Shown: positions 1 to 12,285, numbered from the stretch's first letter. The stretch: DNA of 64,000 nt from Hymenopus coronatus (GCA_030762935.1 CM060900.1:287789784-287853783); one strand, 5' to 3'. Numbers and translations: made by a program. Notes: a model not told the origin generated them from the sequence alone.

Positions 1-239
1 CATTGTAATATTATTCAAATATTATAATAAGTTTTATTTTAATTGAAAGTTACTGAGTTGGAATAATAACATTGGAAACATTACTAAAAGCAACCTTACA
101 GAAAAGAAGACAATATGCAACTAACCTCAAAAAGCTGACACCAAACCACAATAAAGGGAAACTCCACATGTAATTAATTTATTCAATTAAATCTATTCTA
201 ATAATGAAATAACTGTACAAAATCAAGGCTTAAAAACTG

Positions 240-1970
240 CATAACCTACTCCAAAAAAACCAAATGCTTTAGCAGCAAACATAGAGATTGCATACACAAA
301 ACTCAAAAAGAAAGAAAAAACAAACATCATAAATCAATGTGAAAAACTGCTAAAAATTATGACCACCACAAATCATAATTTTCTGGACAAACCAACCTTA
401 AAATCAAAACCAGTCAAAAGCAACAAAAGCTGATAAAAGCAACAGAATAGTAATCCTTGATAAAACTCATTTCTCCAGCATAGAAAACATTTTACAAAAT
501 GATGATTTCACAGAAATTCAAGGAGATTGACATAACAATGCTTAAAAAACTACAACCTTACAATAAACAGAACCAACACAATCTTAAAAACTCCAAACTA
601 AAATTGTATGCACTTCCAAAAATACATAAAACAGGAAATAACATGAGACCAACAGTCAAAAACAAAGACTTGCCTAGATACACACTGTCAAAATATACAA
701 AAGTTTAATGCCTCAACAAAATGTCGCAGCTTAAGCCTAACAATACAACAAGCCTTATCAATAAACTTCAAATCTAAAACCAGAAGAAATATTAGTATCA
801 TGCAATGTAAAAGATCTATATCCAAACATACCGCAATGCCTAACGAATTGTTAACCCAAAAGGGCATCCAGAAAATAGAAATAGAAAACTACCTAAAACT
901 AACTGTTATACTTAAGTCAGAAGTATTTCTTATTCAACAACAAAATATACCAACAAACTATTGGTTTAACAATGGGAAACATTTCATTGCAAACCTTCAT
1001 GAGCTTCCTTGAAACAGAAATAAACGCAGCATTCCCACACGTTTAAAACCTGGCACAGAGATGTAGACGATACCCAAATAACTTATGCCAGATGCTTTGA
1101 AACTTCTGAACATCCACAGAAATAATAGAGGAAAATATTTTATTGTTTCTTGATTTTTAAAAATAATAACAGAAAAAATCACCTAATCTTTGGAGATTAC
1201 CATAAACCAATCCAAGTAGACAATTACACAAAAAACATAGCTACAACCCCATAAAACATACACAAGCAGCATTGTACAGCCTAACCCACATATGAGTTTT
1301 CATTCTATTGAAAGAAGATGGTGATAGAACTGAATGTGAAAACATAATATACATAACAATCAACAATAGCTTCAGCCTGCAATCAAAAAAGATAAAAAAG
1401 AAAATTCAAACTAAAATAAATCATAGACATCACAAAACAAGCCAAATAAAGAACAAATTCATCTGAAAGAAAATGGCATACCACACTCTATATCACACAT
1501 TCCAAAAACAAAACAACAACAAAATGTTTAAAAAAATTAATCACCACATCCGCATCCCAAAATATCTTTAGCCTACAGAAAATACTTTGTACTAACCTGA
1601 CCAAAATTTAGATAGGAAAACTAAGGTGCGTAATATCAAATAAGACCTGGAAACAAGATTGAAGGAACATCTTTTAGCAATTAAATACAAAGAGACAGAT
1701 GAATTCACCTTAGTCCACCATTTCTGGTTAACAAACCATGGAATAAATTAAATCATAACAATTATAAAAGCCTGAGATATTTGGAGAAAATCTACAACAT
1801 AAAGAATTACGGCATTTAAAGAATTTTGATTTTCCGCCACACAGCACCCTTTGGAAGTACATTAAAAGAGCACCACTCATGCCAAAGTCATTCACTTTAA
1901 CAACTGAGAATAATACTGCATCAGTTGGAGACTGAAGTGCTTATGTTTTGAAACATGTCCAGGTAAAATT
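240..1970 (+). mobile_element. Penelope-like element remnant (RT plus GIY-YIG end)
   Basis: Degenerate Penelope-like retroelement, readable only by switching frames. Around 429-530 a frame reads ADKSNRIVIL, the conserved segment before the RT fingers. At 596-690 comes LYALPKIHKTGNNMRPTV, the PLE finger motif. Near 780-835 a VKDLYPNIP motif is present, then a TMGN-type motif at about 970-1000. At 1060-1071 the codons read DVDD, the catalytic pair of the YVDD box. Around 1610-1740 a GKTKVRN / TRLKEHL pattern fits the GIY-YIG endonuclease that follows the RT in canonical PLEs. The 3' end near 1950-1966 shares AACATGTCCAGGTAA with the PLE copies at 32.5 and 33.9 kb. Many stops and frameshifts: a dead copy. 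Family assignment is from remembered motifs. Confidence 0.7.
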
Positions 1971-2810
1971 ACTTTTTAGTGGTTTCCAGTATTACTATTC
2001 AAACTCAGTAATTTTTAATCCAAATACACATCAGAGTTTTTAACCTCCTCACACCAATTGTATTACATTTTATTTTGTTATTTTATATTTGTGCAACTTT
2101 ACAGGATGTGCTAATTTCCACAAACAAATTATTGTTTTATTCTTACATGAAACAATATTTTATGTATATGCTATCATTAGGTTGTGTAGGACCAAAGGCT
2201 CTAATTTGATTTGAATCTGCTTCTTTTGTCTATAATTTAATACCAAACGCAAGAGGAATATTAAACCACATATAACATACTTTGTGCCTTATTCCTTCTC
2301 TACTAACCTATCCTTAATATTTTAATGGTAATGTAACTACAGATCACCAGGTGTCGCCATGTGAAGTAGTGATCGAGTTGTAGGCATATATACCTGGCAG
2401 AGTTTAGAGACCAGTGACCTTCAGCTCCATGCTCACATTACAGATACAGCATGCTTAGGAGTTGTTTGTTTGTCCCTGATATATATACACATATGAAAGT
2501 ATCAAAAATCTACTGTTTAAGAACAAACACAAAACAAAAAGAAAGAGAAAAAAAAATTAGTCTTGTTTATAATGTAAATAAATAAATATGACTATTACCG
2601 AATTGCACTTTGGAAAATATTAAATAATTCTTCACTTAGAAAATATAGGGAAAGAACTTTAAATGCATTATCTAAATAAAAGATATTATACAAAGGGCAA
2701 TAAGCATTAACACCATCAAGAAATATTTAAAAAAATGCATACTACAGTATTAAAGAGTATTAGTGTGATACAAAATATTGTGTTTAGGCCCTAAACTGCT
2801 GCATGTGTGT
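1971..2810. other. Unassigned AT-rich stretch
   Basis: I see no coding potential or recognisable repeat here. The right part may belong to the long terminal repeat of the gypsy remnant that follows, but I could not find a second LTR copy to define an edge. Confidence 0.4.
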
Positions 2811-2848
2811 GAATGGCTTGCTCTGAAGTCATGGATGATTGTAGCCAT

Positions 2849-3010
2849 TCATTGTTACACCTGCGTTAGTGGACATGTGCCATCAGCAGGTTCATTTACA
2901 TCTGAACTGTGATTGTTACACCTGTGTAAGTGGACATGTCAGCTGTCAGTAAGGTCTTTTAAATCAAAGTTCTGCATTGCTACACCTGAGTGAATTTGAC
3001 AAACTTGCAA
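2849..3010 (+). repeat. Three degenerate ~62-bp tandem units
   Basis: The phrase ATTGTTACACCTG followed by GTxAGTGGACATGT occurs at about 2850 and 2912, and a weaker copy (ATTGCTACACCTGAGTG) at about 2976. The regular 61-64 bp spacing inside the presumed gypsy LTR resembles the enhancer-type repeats often found in LTR U3 regions. Confidence 0.55.
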
Positions 3011-3302
3011 TGGTTTGCACATGTGCCTCCATCTGGAGGTTTCCTGCCCCACCACTGACACATATAAAATGGAAACGAAACCTGCAGAGAGTTCAGTTTC
3101 AACTGTCAATGCATCATGAGGAGCTGTTGAATCAGTTTCGATGGGAAATTCGGAGTGTGCATGTAGCCGCAGCTGCTGGGCATAAAAAGATAATTGTTGC
3201 AAAAACATCAAAGAAAGACATTCAGTTATGAACAGATTTTTATTTTTACTCAGTGAAAGAAATAAAGAATTGATGCATATATAAAACAGAGCTTTGTTAT
3301 AA

Positions 3303-3320
3303 TGGTGTCAGGAGTGGGAT
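3303..3320 (+). other. Retrotransposon primer-binding site
   Basis: TGGTGTCAGGAGTGGGAT begins just after the LTR-like region and just before the gag region. It resembles the TGGTGTCAGAAGTGGG sites placed directly after the 5' LTR in some gypsy elements. The primer tRNA cannot be named from this sequence alone. Confidence 0.6.
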
Positions 3321-3780
3321 TTAATGTCATGATGGACACGATGAAGAAAACTTTACTTGCCAAAATACTGGAAATGAAAACAAATGATAACTGCAATGGA
3401 AAAAAATGCAATTCAGAATAGAGATAATGGACACAGAATGGAAGAAATGGATATGAAGATGGAATTCCAAATGGAGAAGGTGAAGAAAAACCTGGAATCC
3501 ACCATGGACAAAATGGAAGAGAAAATGAAATTGACAATGTAGAACCTGAAGGAGATATCAAGTAAACTCAACGAACAACTGTCAGCATGAAAAAGCAAGT
3601 GGAGATCTTGGGGAAGAGGTGGAAGAGCTTGGTGGAACGATGAAAGACCACAATGACAATGATGATTATTGATGTTTTAGGGTGCTCATCAGCTTGATTA
3701 TCAGACCACAACCAACAAATTAATGTCCTGGAGGGCAGATTCAATGGAAGCACCAAAGACTGTAAACAATGATGGAATAG

Positions 3781-4140
3781 ATGCTAGACAAAAGGCTGAA
3801 AGACCTCAAGGTTGAGATGATAGGACACAAAATAATAACTGTACCCATCAACCAACCCAAGATCAATGGAACATCTACTTTTGAAGTCTTCTGTCAACAG
3901 TTTGCCACCATCACCACCCACAACCGATGGTCAGCAGAAAATGATGCCAGACAACATAGCAAGCTACCAGGGGTGGGTGATTGAAAATGCAATTCCAACA
4001 TTGGCAATGTCTGGAGATATCTGGGAGAACCTCAGAAACCATTACCTGGATGCAGCCTATTGCAGTCAGCTTGAATCTAGGCTGCTGCTGCAGCAGCCAG
4101 GGGAGATGAAGCAGGAGTTCCAACATGGCGATTGAATATA
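3781..4140 (+). pseudogene. Gypsy gag fragment (frameshifted)
   Basis: One frame (3781 onward) reads PKINGTSTFEVFCQQFATI then THNRW, the start of the retrotransposon gag/capsid core. A different frame from about 3955 continues with IASYQGWVIENAIPTL, then DIWENLRNHYLDAAYCSQLE and EMKQEFQ. These match the usual order of gypsy gag proteins: FDG..W..F..QFE, then L.G.A, then L..RF, then the R.QRP.E.L.EF region. At least one frameshift near 3955 and stops on both sides make it non-functional. It would form the retrotransposon particle shell if intact. Confidence 0.6.
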
Positions 4141-4839
4141 ACCATGCAGCAGTGACCTGATTATTAAGGTGTGTTGTGCAGCCTAGGAAACTAGTCTGTG
4201 GTCTTTTCAATTAGACAGGTGCCTGTTTTATATATCAGCCACCTAGCTTGTGCAAGCATGGAAGTGGATATGCCACTTCCATGTTCAACCCCTAGGGGAT
4301 GATTACCAAAAACCTCAATGGAGCGACAGCAACCTAGTATGCCATCTACTAACTCTCCAGGTTAGTGCCAGAGGACATTGATGTGTCTCACGACCCTGCC
4401 CAGGCTTACCCGATCTCCCATGGGTTTGGGATCAATATCACATCAACTACTACCCAATCCAAACAGTATCATTTCAGGAGGGACTCGGTATTCGGCCCAG
4501 CTACTTCTAGTAACATCAGAAGTTACACAGGTGATGTCTGCAGCACTTAAACCAGAACAGCTGAAGAGGTCACACACCCCCTATGGGGACAATTGACCAG
4601 CTGGAAAACAAGGCCCTGGTGAAATTACCATGTATTTATGTGATCCAGGATGCCACCTACTCCTTTTCCATGGGATTTGCAATGCCAAGATATGCAGCGC
4701 CTTATACTCAGTGACTACAAAACCATTCATGAGGTGTTAACGGCAGCACTAAGGATGGAAGTAGCCAAACAATAGCAACCTCCAAGACAAGGAGTATTTT
4801 CACAATGACAGGGACAGATAGACAATCCAGAGACAACCA

Positions 4840-5420
4840 CAGCTACCTTTCAACAGTGTGTGCTGGGAGTCTGCCTGGCCAGGGCACCTAGTGAGAGACT
4901 GTCCATGTCAAAGCTAATATGACAATGGAGGGGCACATCAGGGCCATCATCAGCAACATCCAAAGTGACATTGCCTGCCCTAGACAGAAGAGCAGAGGAC
5001 AGCCTCATTGCAGATGGTTGGATATAAGGGAAGCTGTGCTGCTTAAAAGTAAACACAGCTGCAGCCATCAGGTCAATGTGGCAAAGTGTTTGCTGACACA
5101 AACACCCAGTCTGCCCTACCAATTAGTGACAGCATTAGGTGACATTTTATCTCTGGAGGACAAGGCCCTGCTGGAGTTGACATTGGGATTGAGCCTGTGG
5201 GTATTTGTCACAAGGGTGGCCTAGGATGTGATACTGGGACAGGATGCCCTCAGAAGCCACAAGGTGATGGTCAACGTTGGCTGGAAAATTTTGTGACTTG
5301 GCCAAAATGAGGTGTTGCTCCGAAGCCATGGGATGTGTAGGTTGATCCTGAAAAACAATTTAGCTATGCCTGCAAGAAACGAGGTGGTGGTGAAAGGACA
5401 TGGAAAGCCACAGATCAAAG
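4840..5420 (+). pseudogene. Gypsy nucleocapsid/retropepsin fragment
   Basis: Near 4860-4910 a CCHC-like arrangement can be read with frame changes. From 5150 to 5330 one frame reads LELTLGLSLW, then VILGQDALRSHKVMVNVG, then LGQNEVLLRSHGM. This is the typical end of the gypsy aspartic protease (..G.DFL..H...VD.G...L..G...VPL). Stops at 5222-5224 and near 5297 interrupt it. The active-site DTGA lies in a degraded part near 5050-5100 and I cannot see it cleanly. No RT follows. Confidence 0.55.
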
Positions 5421-5721
5421 AACCTTGTATTTGAACAAAAAATAATAATGAAGAGATTATGCATTGCCCAGGGCATTGCTGCCTTGTTGGAAAGAAGTGC
5501 TAGTGAGGCTACTGAACCCGATGGACACCAACCAGGAACTCTCAGGCCAGAATGCAGTTAGGAAAATGCAAGCAGCAGTGAGTGTATCGTCGTGCAACAG
5601 AACAGTTCACCATGACATTGATACAATTATGATACATTTAGGAGTAAATGTATCTAAACCAGCATTAGGCTATTCACTAACAGTTTCCAAGGCTATGTTT
5701 ATTTTTGCTAATATAATTTCT

Positions 5722-5738
5722 GAGAGGGGGAGGGGAAA
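5722..5738 (+). other. Polypurine tract of the gypsy remnant
   Basis: A GA-only run (GAGAGGGGGAGGGGAAA) stands in AT-rich surroundings at the expected 3' end of the retrotransposon interior. Such tracts prime plus-strand synthesis just before the 3' LTR. The sequence after it does not obviously match the presumed 5' LTR, so the role is inferred. Confidence 0.45.
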
Positions 5739-5745
5739 TGAGGCC

Positions 5746-7290
5746 TATATATGATGTCATTCAATTTTGTAGTGTTACTTTGGTTGTACAAAATACAAAA
5801 AAAGTTTAGCAGAGCATTAATCAAATAATTATGATATAAAGGCATTTTGCTAATAAGTGTAACAAAATGTTTGCATCTGTTTGACTTGGCAGAAATTATG
5901 TTGTTATGCTCAATTTCATATTGCTTCTCTGCCACTAACTAGGTACTCATTATTGTCAATGATACAAAATTCACAACTCTGCCTTTTTTTTCTGTACACC
6001 ATATTCCTCGTTCATAGGTTTCACATGTGATACCTCTACTTTTTATGCTTTCAATAGTGGTATTTCCAAATGGATTATAGTGGGCTGTAAGTGTGCAAAA
6101 ATGTACTTTTTTCATGAATGTAATACATGTATTTCATGGATTGATTTTACATTTTAATTCCAGGCTGGTATATTTGTAAATATAATACATGCCTGTAATA
6201 TTGTACATACTAGATTAAACCTTCACCTGCAATGAAACTACAGTCTAGGCTGATGTCTGCCTAAAAGTGTGTAAAGTAAACATTCTTCCAGTCCAAGGAC
6301 TGTAATATCAGTTATTTAAAAGCTGTTGGTACTAAGAAAAAAATCTGTCATTACCCCCAATTGAAAAGAAGCAGATTATTAAGTTATTAATTCAAAACTA
6401 TAAATAATTTGAACTACATTTTAATATTACAGGTCTTACATATTCGCACATGTCATGATCCAGTAAAAGAAAATATAGACATATATTTCTGTTCATGCCT
6501 TGACATCAACATTACATGAGATTGTAAAGTTGCCCTTCAACCCTATTGTGGTGCTAATGACTTGAAGATGATAAAAAGAGTCAACTTCACAGTATATTGA
6601 GAGGGCCATACACATATTGTGTATTTATGAAAATCTCACCTCTTCTTGTGCTTGAATACATGCAGTCATCTGAGCTTTGCTACAACCTCCATATTATGAA
6701 GGCAGTGTTCAATCTTATTTAATGCACTTCAAAGATTTAGAAGTATTGATGCAAATTAGCCTGATGCTGTGCATCATTTAAAGATATAAATTTCCAATTA
6801 GGCACAAATATGCGCAATATTATTGTGAATACATTACTTCTTCTGAATGTGGTTTAATGGAATTGCTCCATGGATCTCACCATATAAGAAACCTGCCACT
6901 GCATTAATATAATAAACATCTAAACAAGGAATATGTTGCAATAAAAAGAGGTTTTGGTCAGCTAACCCATCAATCCTTCAATCAAAAATAAGGTTAGCCA
7001 CAAAGAGAGTACCTTCAGTTATCTTATGTTGTATGATTCTGCATTATGTGGCCAAATGTCTCCAGGAAGATGATTACAACATTCCTGTGGTACAAGGTCA
7101 TGGAGAGGAGGTAGGAGCACGAAGAGTGGCTAATGATGATGACGGACAGCAAACAAGTTGTTTTGGAGAAAGATTACTGCAAAAAAGGAATCAAATAGCA
7201 AGAATAATAGGAGCTTCACAACTAACGTAAACATTGTAAAACTAATAATGTCTTAAAGTAATAGATGAAGCTTTACTGACGATGTATTAA
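5746..7290. other. No recognisable gene
   Basis: AT-rich sequence. A 65-codon open frame at 7033-7230 has no recognisable motif. I see no RNA gene or element edge. Confidence 0.4.
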
Positions 7291-7292
7291 CC

Positions 7293-8079
7293 CTAAATTT
7301 TCTCGGGCTTCTAGCCAGGTAAATACATAGATAGACAAATATGGTATCAAAACCATCTATAAGTCACTGCCTAAAATCATAAATTTGGTCAGGCCAGTAA
7401 AAGATAATTTAGCTCTAAGGATGCCTGGTGCCTACCACATTCCTTGTAAATGCAATGCAATGTCCATCAGCCAAAAAGGATGCACTATTGCCAAATGCAT
7501 TGCTGAACACCACAGAACCATCGGACTTATGCAACATGAAAAATCTGGACTGGCTGAACATAGTATTGAAAATAGCCAACATCAGGATAATAGCGAAGTG
7601 TATGAGCTACTGGGAAAGAAGAAAAAAAGAAGCCTTAGTCATCTCATCTGAAGCAAATGATCTTAACTGTGATTCAGACCTACAAATAAGTTCAGCATAG
7701 GCACAGATGATAAAGAGCCGTAACACCCTAATTCTCATCCTGTTGTCTCCCAAGGCGTTAGAAATTTCATAGTACACTCATACATCAGACTGTGTTTAAA
7801 AACACTGTGTGTGTTATAAAATATTTTCTAACAGGTCCTTGCCCATTTAAACATTAAGCATATAACTGCTATATGGTCTGTGCTCATGTCTCAGTTATAT
7901 TATATACGAGTTACTCATGGTCAAAAACATAATGTGAACTAATCACATTCTAGCTTCATTTCGGCACTATAAATATGTGATTCCAGTCTTCCATTATTTT
8001 ACCCTGAAGATGAAGATGCCCATGTTTGAAATGGAGTCAATTCCTGTATTTACCTGGCTAGAAACCTGAGAAAATTTAG
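7293..8079 (+). mobile_element. Penelope-like GIY-YIG fragment between inverted repeats
   Basis: A 34-bp sequence at 7293-7326 recurs inverted at 8046-8079 with two mismatches (core CTAGCCAGGTAAATAC). Between the arms, 7385-7651 encodes a PLE endonuclease end: NLVRPVKDNLALRMPGAYHI then PCKCN. The YIGQTGR box is decayed to MSISQKGCTI. It is followed by AKCIAEHHRTIGLMQHEKSG and LAEHSIE, the conserved R..EH..R and KSA.AEH block. This lineage differs from the PLEs at 0.2 and 32-37 kb. The GIY-YIG domain nicks target DNA in intact elements; here the catalytic Tyr/Gly residues are damaged. No RT accompanies it. Confidence 0.65.
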
Positions 8080-8439
8080 AATCAGTAAAATGTTATTTAA
8101 CAAGGAAAGAACTATAGACATTTTAATATGTGACGATCTTTGATTTATTTATATTGAGTTATAAAAGTGCTATTAGTTCATTATTATTTTCTTTTAACAC
8201 ATGCATCAATATAGTTACAAATTAAGGTAGTACAGATGGGCAGTTGACTTTCTTCATCATCTTTGTCTTTTATGGCATATGAGTCTCTCTTTATGCAGCA
8301 TACTACTTCCTGTTCTGATTTACAATTAAGTTGCTGCATTATTAGGATGTTCATTTGTTTTAATAATGTAAGACTCTGAAATTCCTGATGCATCACTCTG
8401 GTTTCTTCAGTTTTGTACACACCCAATAACATCTTTATA

Positions 8440-11110
8440 ACAAATTTGCTGCTAGAACATAGAGAAGCCACCTCTGGAGTTAAACTTTCATTTGGTGCTA
8501 CATTGCTCTCCAATCAAGCTGGATTTAGACAATTAAGTTCCACAAATCAACAAGCTATACATATAAGTCAGGATATTAAAGACAATTTCACTAAGAGAAA
8601 AGATAGCTTAGCAAAATTCATTGACTACAAGGAGCATATGACTCTATTTGGAAATTTAAATTAGAAAAAATGCAAATGTTATTCAAGGTAACAAGCTTTA
8701 GTGAAACAGAGATTTTATTATCCGTTTCATTTCTACAATTTATGATAACCATCTTTCTAAGTAACAACAAACACAGCGAGGCTTACCACAAGGTTCTATT
8801 CATAGCACCACATTATTCAATATCTATATTAATGATCTACCTAAACACATAGAAAATCCCCAAATAAATATTCTTCATTTCGCTGACGATTTTGTAATAT
8901 TGACTTCAAAACCAAAAAACAAAAGTCAACAGTTAATCAACATAATTCAGCAATCATTTAGGGCCGGTAGTACAAACTTGGAATAAATCCTGGAATAGTT
9001 ATTCTTGGAACACATTATTCATGGTATAAATGTGGTGCCAGGTTGAGGATGCAATTTTGTTCCTTAGATATCTATTCGACTGTTTGTAGATTTAAAAGTA
9101 ATGTTGGCTATATTGCGAGTCATTCATGGCCAACCTGATAAGTAATTACTGCTTTATTTTGCTGAAAATTTGCATTTTTTTCACAATCAGCTGTTCCTAA
9201 ACTATGTATTATTTTTTATTGTAACTACTTAGGGTACTATGAAATAATTATGAATGTTCACAAGCATGTTCAGATGTAGAATTGCTATACACTTTACAAA
9301 ACATAAACACATATGTATACTGTGACTTCTTGCGATTGGTTAGAAGTATGGGAATGAAACCTTACCCTATGTGCAAAGTTGTATCTTATGTTGATATATG
9401 ACATCTTTCCATTTCTGTACTCAAAACAGCTACCATGCATTTTATTCATTAAAATACTTAGTAAGTGAATTTTGAAAATTACATTTTAGTGTTGCCAATG
9501 CCACTATCAACTTAAGATATGCACAATAGAATCGTCGCACCAAGATAAATACAAAAACAATTTGCTATACAGGTATTATTAACCAACAGAAATATTAGTA
9601 GTTATGTCGAGTAGTACATTAAACCGTTCCCAGTACAGTTTGCACTTTGATGATGGCAATATTTAATACAACAGCTAGAAATTGTCAACTAAACCAATAA
9701 AACCGAGAACATTATATTTTATGGAAGGTATTCTCTATTCAATCAAAATTGTCCCTAATGTATTAAACCTACAGCATATAATTTGAAAAATTATGAATTT
9801 ATTGTAAAATAATATATTTAAATTTACGGGCTCTGAAGGTGTCTTTTAATCTGGACATCTCCTCCCTAAATCACAAAGCTTGTAGTGTTATCGTTTTTAA
9901 ACTTGCACAGAACCTCCAAAATCTAAATATGTCGCTAACATTAACACTTGTGGCTATTTACATTTTGAAGCATATTGCCCTAGAAGTAACCTAATCTTTG
10001 TATTTCGTCAATAAAACGTAACCTCACTCTTCACAACGCTATGCATTGTGCTGGTGAATTGCTGCACTATACTATTTTATATTTATCTTGGGTTGGATTA
10101 AATTTAATTGTTTCCATAAAAATAGAGGCATTTGGATGATAATAATGTAGGTAGATTTTACTGTTTTATAAATGAAACTTTATTTTAACTATCTTCTTGT
10201 CATATTTATCTTATAACCACCAAGTTGTCTGTATGATATCCTTTCTCAACTTTAATCTCATTAAAGCCAGTACATTTATCAGACTATCTCTACAACATAT
10301 TGTATTTAGGTATAATATGCCCTTAAAAACATATAAAGAAATTAATCGTTTATATTGGTAAAATATGGGTCAAAATTGTGTTGAGTATCCAAGCGGCCAT
10401 TTTCCTTTTTAACTCTATTCTCGGAATATCGGCTTATTCCCGGAAGGAATCATGGAATAAGTTATTCCATGTTTATTCCCTTGATAGTCTCTATTCCATT
10501 GTCGTACAACACAATTTAGCACATAACCATGGAATAACGTCTAACAGAGGTTTATTTAGAGTTCGTAAAACCGGCCCTTACTGATTTAGAATCCTGGACA
10601 TCCCAAAATATAATGAAGATAAATATAGAAAAGACAAATTATCAATTATTTTTGTTAAGAAAGAAACCGTTACTTATTTCATTAGAATTAGAAGGGAAAA
10701 CACTAATTCCTAATTCAAACACTTGAAGCAAAATATTTAGGAATAACTTTTAATACAAAATTAACATGGAAGAAACATATGGAAAACCTATACAGAAAAG
10801 TGGAAAAAAAAACTACCATTATTAAAGCGATTAGCAGGGAAAAAGTGGGGCTGAAATATACATACCTTAAACACCCTGTATCAGATATACATAAAATCTA
10901 TCATTCATTATTGCCAAGAAATTCTAATAATTGCAAATGTAGAAAAACTTAATAAACTACAAAATCATATCCTTAGCTTGATAGCAGGAGCTATTAAAAG
11001 AACACCAACCACTACCATGCAAATTTTGATGAACAACCCAACTTCTGTCTGGAAGTTATTCATTGGTGAACCTATTCTAAGACATATCAGGAACTGAACA
11101 CAGATTGAAG
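8440..11110 (+). pseudogene. Jockey-like LINE reverse transcriptase, split by an insertion
   Basis: Plus-strand RT of a Jockey-type LINE. At about 8500-8640: NQAGFRQLSSTNQQAIHISQ and AKFIDYKEH, the latter being the damaged A-motif F.DY..AYD. At 8770-8900: GLPQGSIHSTTLFNIYINDL then ILHFADDFVILTSKP, which holds the catalytic ADD. A Harbinger-like element follows at 8961-10577. RT resumes at 10581 with DLESWTSQNIMKINIEKTN, then KYLGITFNTKLTWKKHMENL at about 10730-10800. Degraded thumb sequence continues to about 11100. Removing the insert plus one TTA restores the frame across the junction (QQSF-TDLESW). Other frameshifts exist, so it was already old or decayed afterwards. Confidence 0.75.
8961..10577. 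mobile_element. Harbinger-like non-autonomous DNA transposon
   Basis: The element begins GGGCCGGTAGTACAAACT and ends with the inverted counterpart of GGGCCGGTTTTACGAACT, giving imperfect inverted ends of about 26 bp. It is flanked by TTA at 8958-8960 and 10578-10580. A 3-bp TTA/TAA duplication with GGGCC-type termini is characteristic of PIF/Harbinger elements. No long open frame exists inside, so it is a 1.6-kb non-autonomous copy. Subterminal GGAATAA / TTATTCC motifs recur at both ends (about 8985-9040 and 10425-10500). The insertion lies inside the LINE RT and restores its frame when removed. Confidence 0.8.
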
Positions 11111-11199
11111 CTAGAGAAAAGAAAAATGACAAAAATTGGGCCATTTCCTTGGAAAAGTTGTACTGGGTTGCAGCAGAAGTCTTGAATTAGCTAACTCTG

Positions 11200-11931
11200 G
11201 TTGAGAAAGTGGGGGCCACCTATATTTTCTGATACCATGTCATGGGACAGATTTGTGGAGCTCATGATATTTGTACGTTTTGATATCAGATCATCTCATT
11301 CTGAAAGGCTAAAGGTGGGCAGGTTTGCATTGGCTTCATCAATATAAAACAGATTTATCGAAAACTGTAAGACTTGCTACATATCATCTGCATTCCTTAC
11401 AATAGATGGGCAGCTTCATCAAACTAAATGGTGCTGTCCATTTATTCAATTCATGGTTAATAAGCTTGATAAATTTGGAATAAAATATTGGTTGCTCTGC
11501 AATGCTATCCCGTATTTGGGGAAGGATCATCAGCAACCTCAGAATGAATCTTTTCTGATGCAACTGTATTCTGTACATGCTGGTGGTACTCTCAGATGGC
11601 CAAAGCATGTTTTTTACACATTTTGAACCTAGCTGCTATCAATGTTTGCATAGTATTTCAAGAGGTAAGTGGCAAGAAAATTTCATGTCGCAGATTCATT
11701 CTTAAGTTTGCCGATGAACCAAGACAGCCTTATTTGCTGTCAGTATGTGCCATACCGATTTTTCATACTAAAGAGCATGGTAGTCCTAATTGCTGATTCC
11801 AGTGTCAAGTAAGTCATAACTGCAGACAGAATAAAACAACCAATTACTGTCACATTTGTAAGGAGCTGGTGTGTGGAAAATGTACAACAGGAGTGAGAAA
11901 AGATCTTACATGTGTCAAATACAAAACATGA
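11200..11931 (+). pseudogene. piggyBac transposase remnant, internally deleted
   Basis: Frames on the plus strand read KWGPPIFSDTMSWDRFVELM then FVRFDIR, and later FIENCKTCYISSAFLTIDGQ and KLDKFGIKYWLL. These match the piggyBac DDE domain. The TIDEQL box reads TIDGQL, so the first catalytic acidic neighbourhood is altered. A stop splits the block near 11346. After a jump, 11596-11700 carries the late domain (NLAAINVCIVFQ, then SCRRFILKFADE). At about 11800-11931 the Cys-rich C-terminal finger reads NYCHICKELVCGKCTTG. The middle of the catalytic domain is missing. No TTAA-flanked ends were identified. Confidence 0.7.
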
Positions 11932-12139
11932 TTGCAAGTTACAACACAAATTGAAAGGAACTATTTTTTTGCATACATTTATGTCCTTTTATCATATAAT
12001 TGTTGTTATAATTACGTGTTTTTGTGTTTTATATTTATTACATGTAAGCATGCTTTCATTTTCGTACCACTCTATACTTAGTTGTATTAACACAAGTTAC
12101 ATATTCAGATATTTGAGTTAAAAATGTATAAATTATTAT

Positions 12140-12285
12140 TAGTATTAATCGCCACCGCCGCCGCCACCGTCCACCACCTCTCTACTGCTCTCTCCAAAAA
12201 TATTTTATAAAAATGATTTTGCTTTGGGTTCTGGGGGCTAAAACTTTGTTTCTGATGATATCTCAACATCAAATGTTTGGGCAGA
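12140..12285 (+). repeat. Single copy of a repeat also found at 45.1 kb
   Basis: A C-rich tract (CCGCCGCCGCCACC...) is followed by a GGGTTCTGGGGGCTAAAACT segment and a TGATATCTCAACATCAAATG segment. The same order, C-rich tract, TTCTGGGGGGCCCAAAAC, then GAAATCTCGGTATTGAAT, appears at 45.06-45.16 kb. This indicates a dispersed, uncharacterised repeat family. Confidence 0.5.

Larger units (their letters stand above)
2811..5745 (+). mobile_element. Ty3/gypsy LTR retrotransposon remnant, pol mostly lost
   Basis: The order LTR-like leader, primer-binding site, gag, retropepsin region and polypurine tract is visible on the plus strand. The PBS is at 3303-3320, gag-like sequence at about 3781-4140, zinc-knuckle/protease-like sequence at about 4840-5420, and a purine run at 5722-5738. 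No RT, RNase H or integrase is found between protease and polypurine tract; only about 300 bp separate them, so an internal deletion is likely. No matching LTR pair could be aligned by eye, so the outer limits are approximate. Confidence 0.6.

Noticed and set aside
3250..3598. Minus-strand Ser/Phe-rich membrane-like frames
   Set aside because: Antisense of the purine-rich gypsy gag leader.
8184..8513. 109-codon minus-strand frame with Cys residues
   Set aside because: Overlaps the start of the plus-strand LINE RT, has no motif I recognise and no upstream signal.
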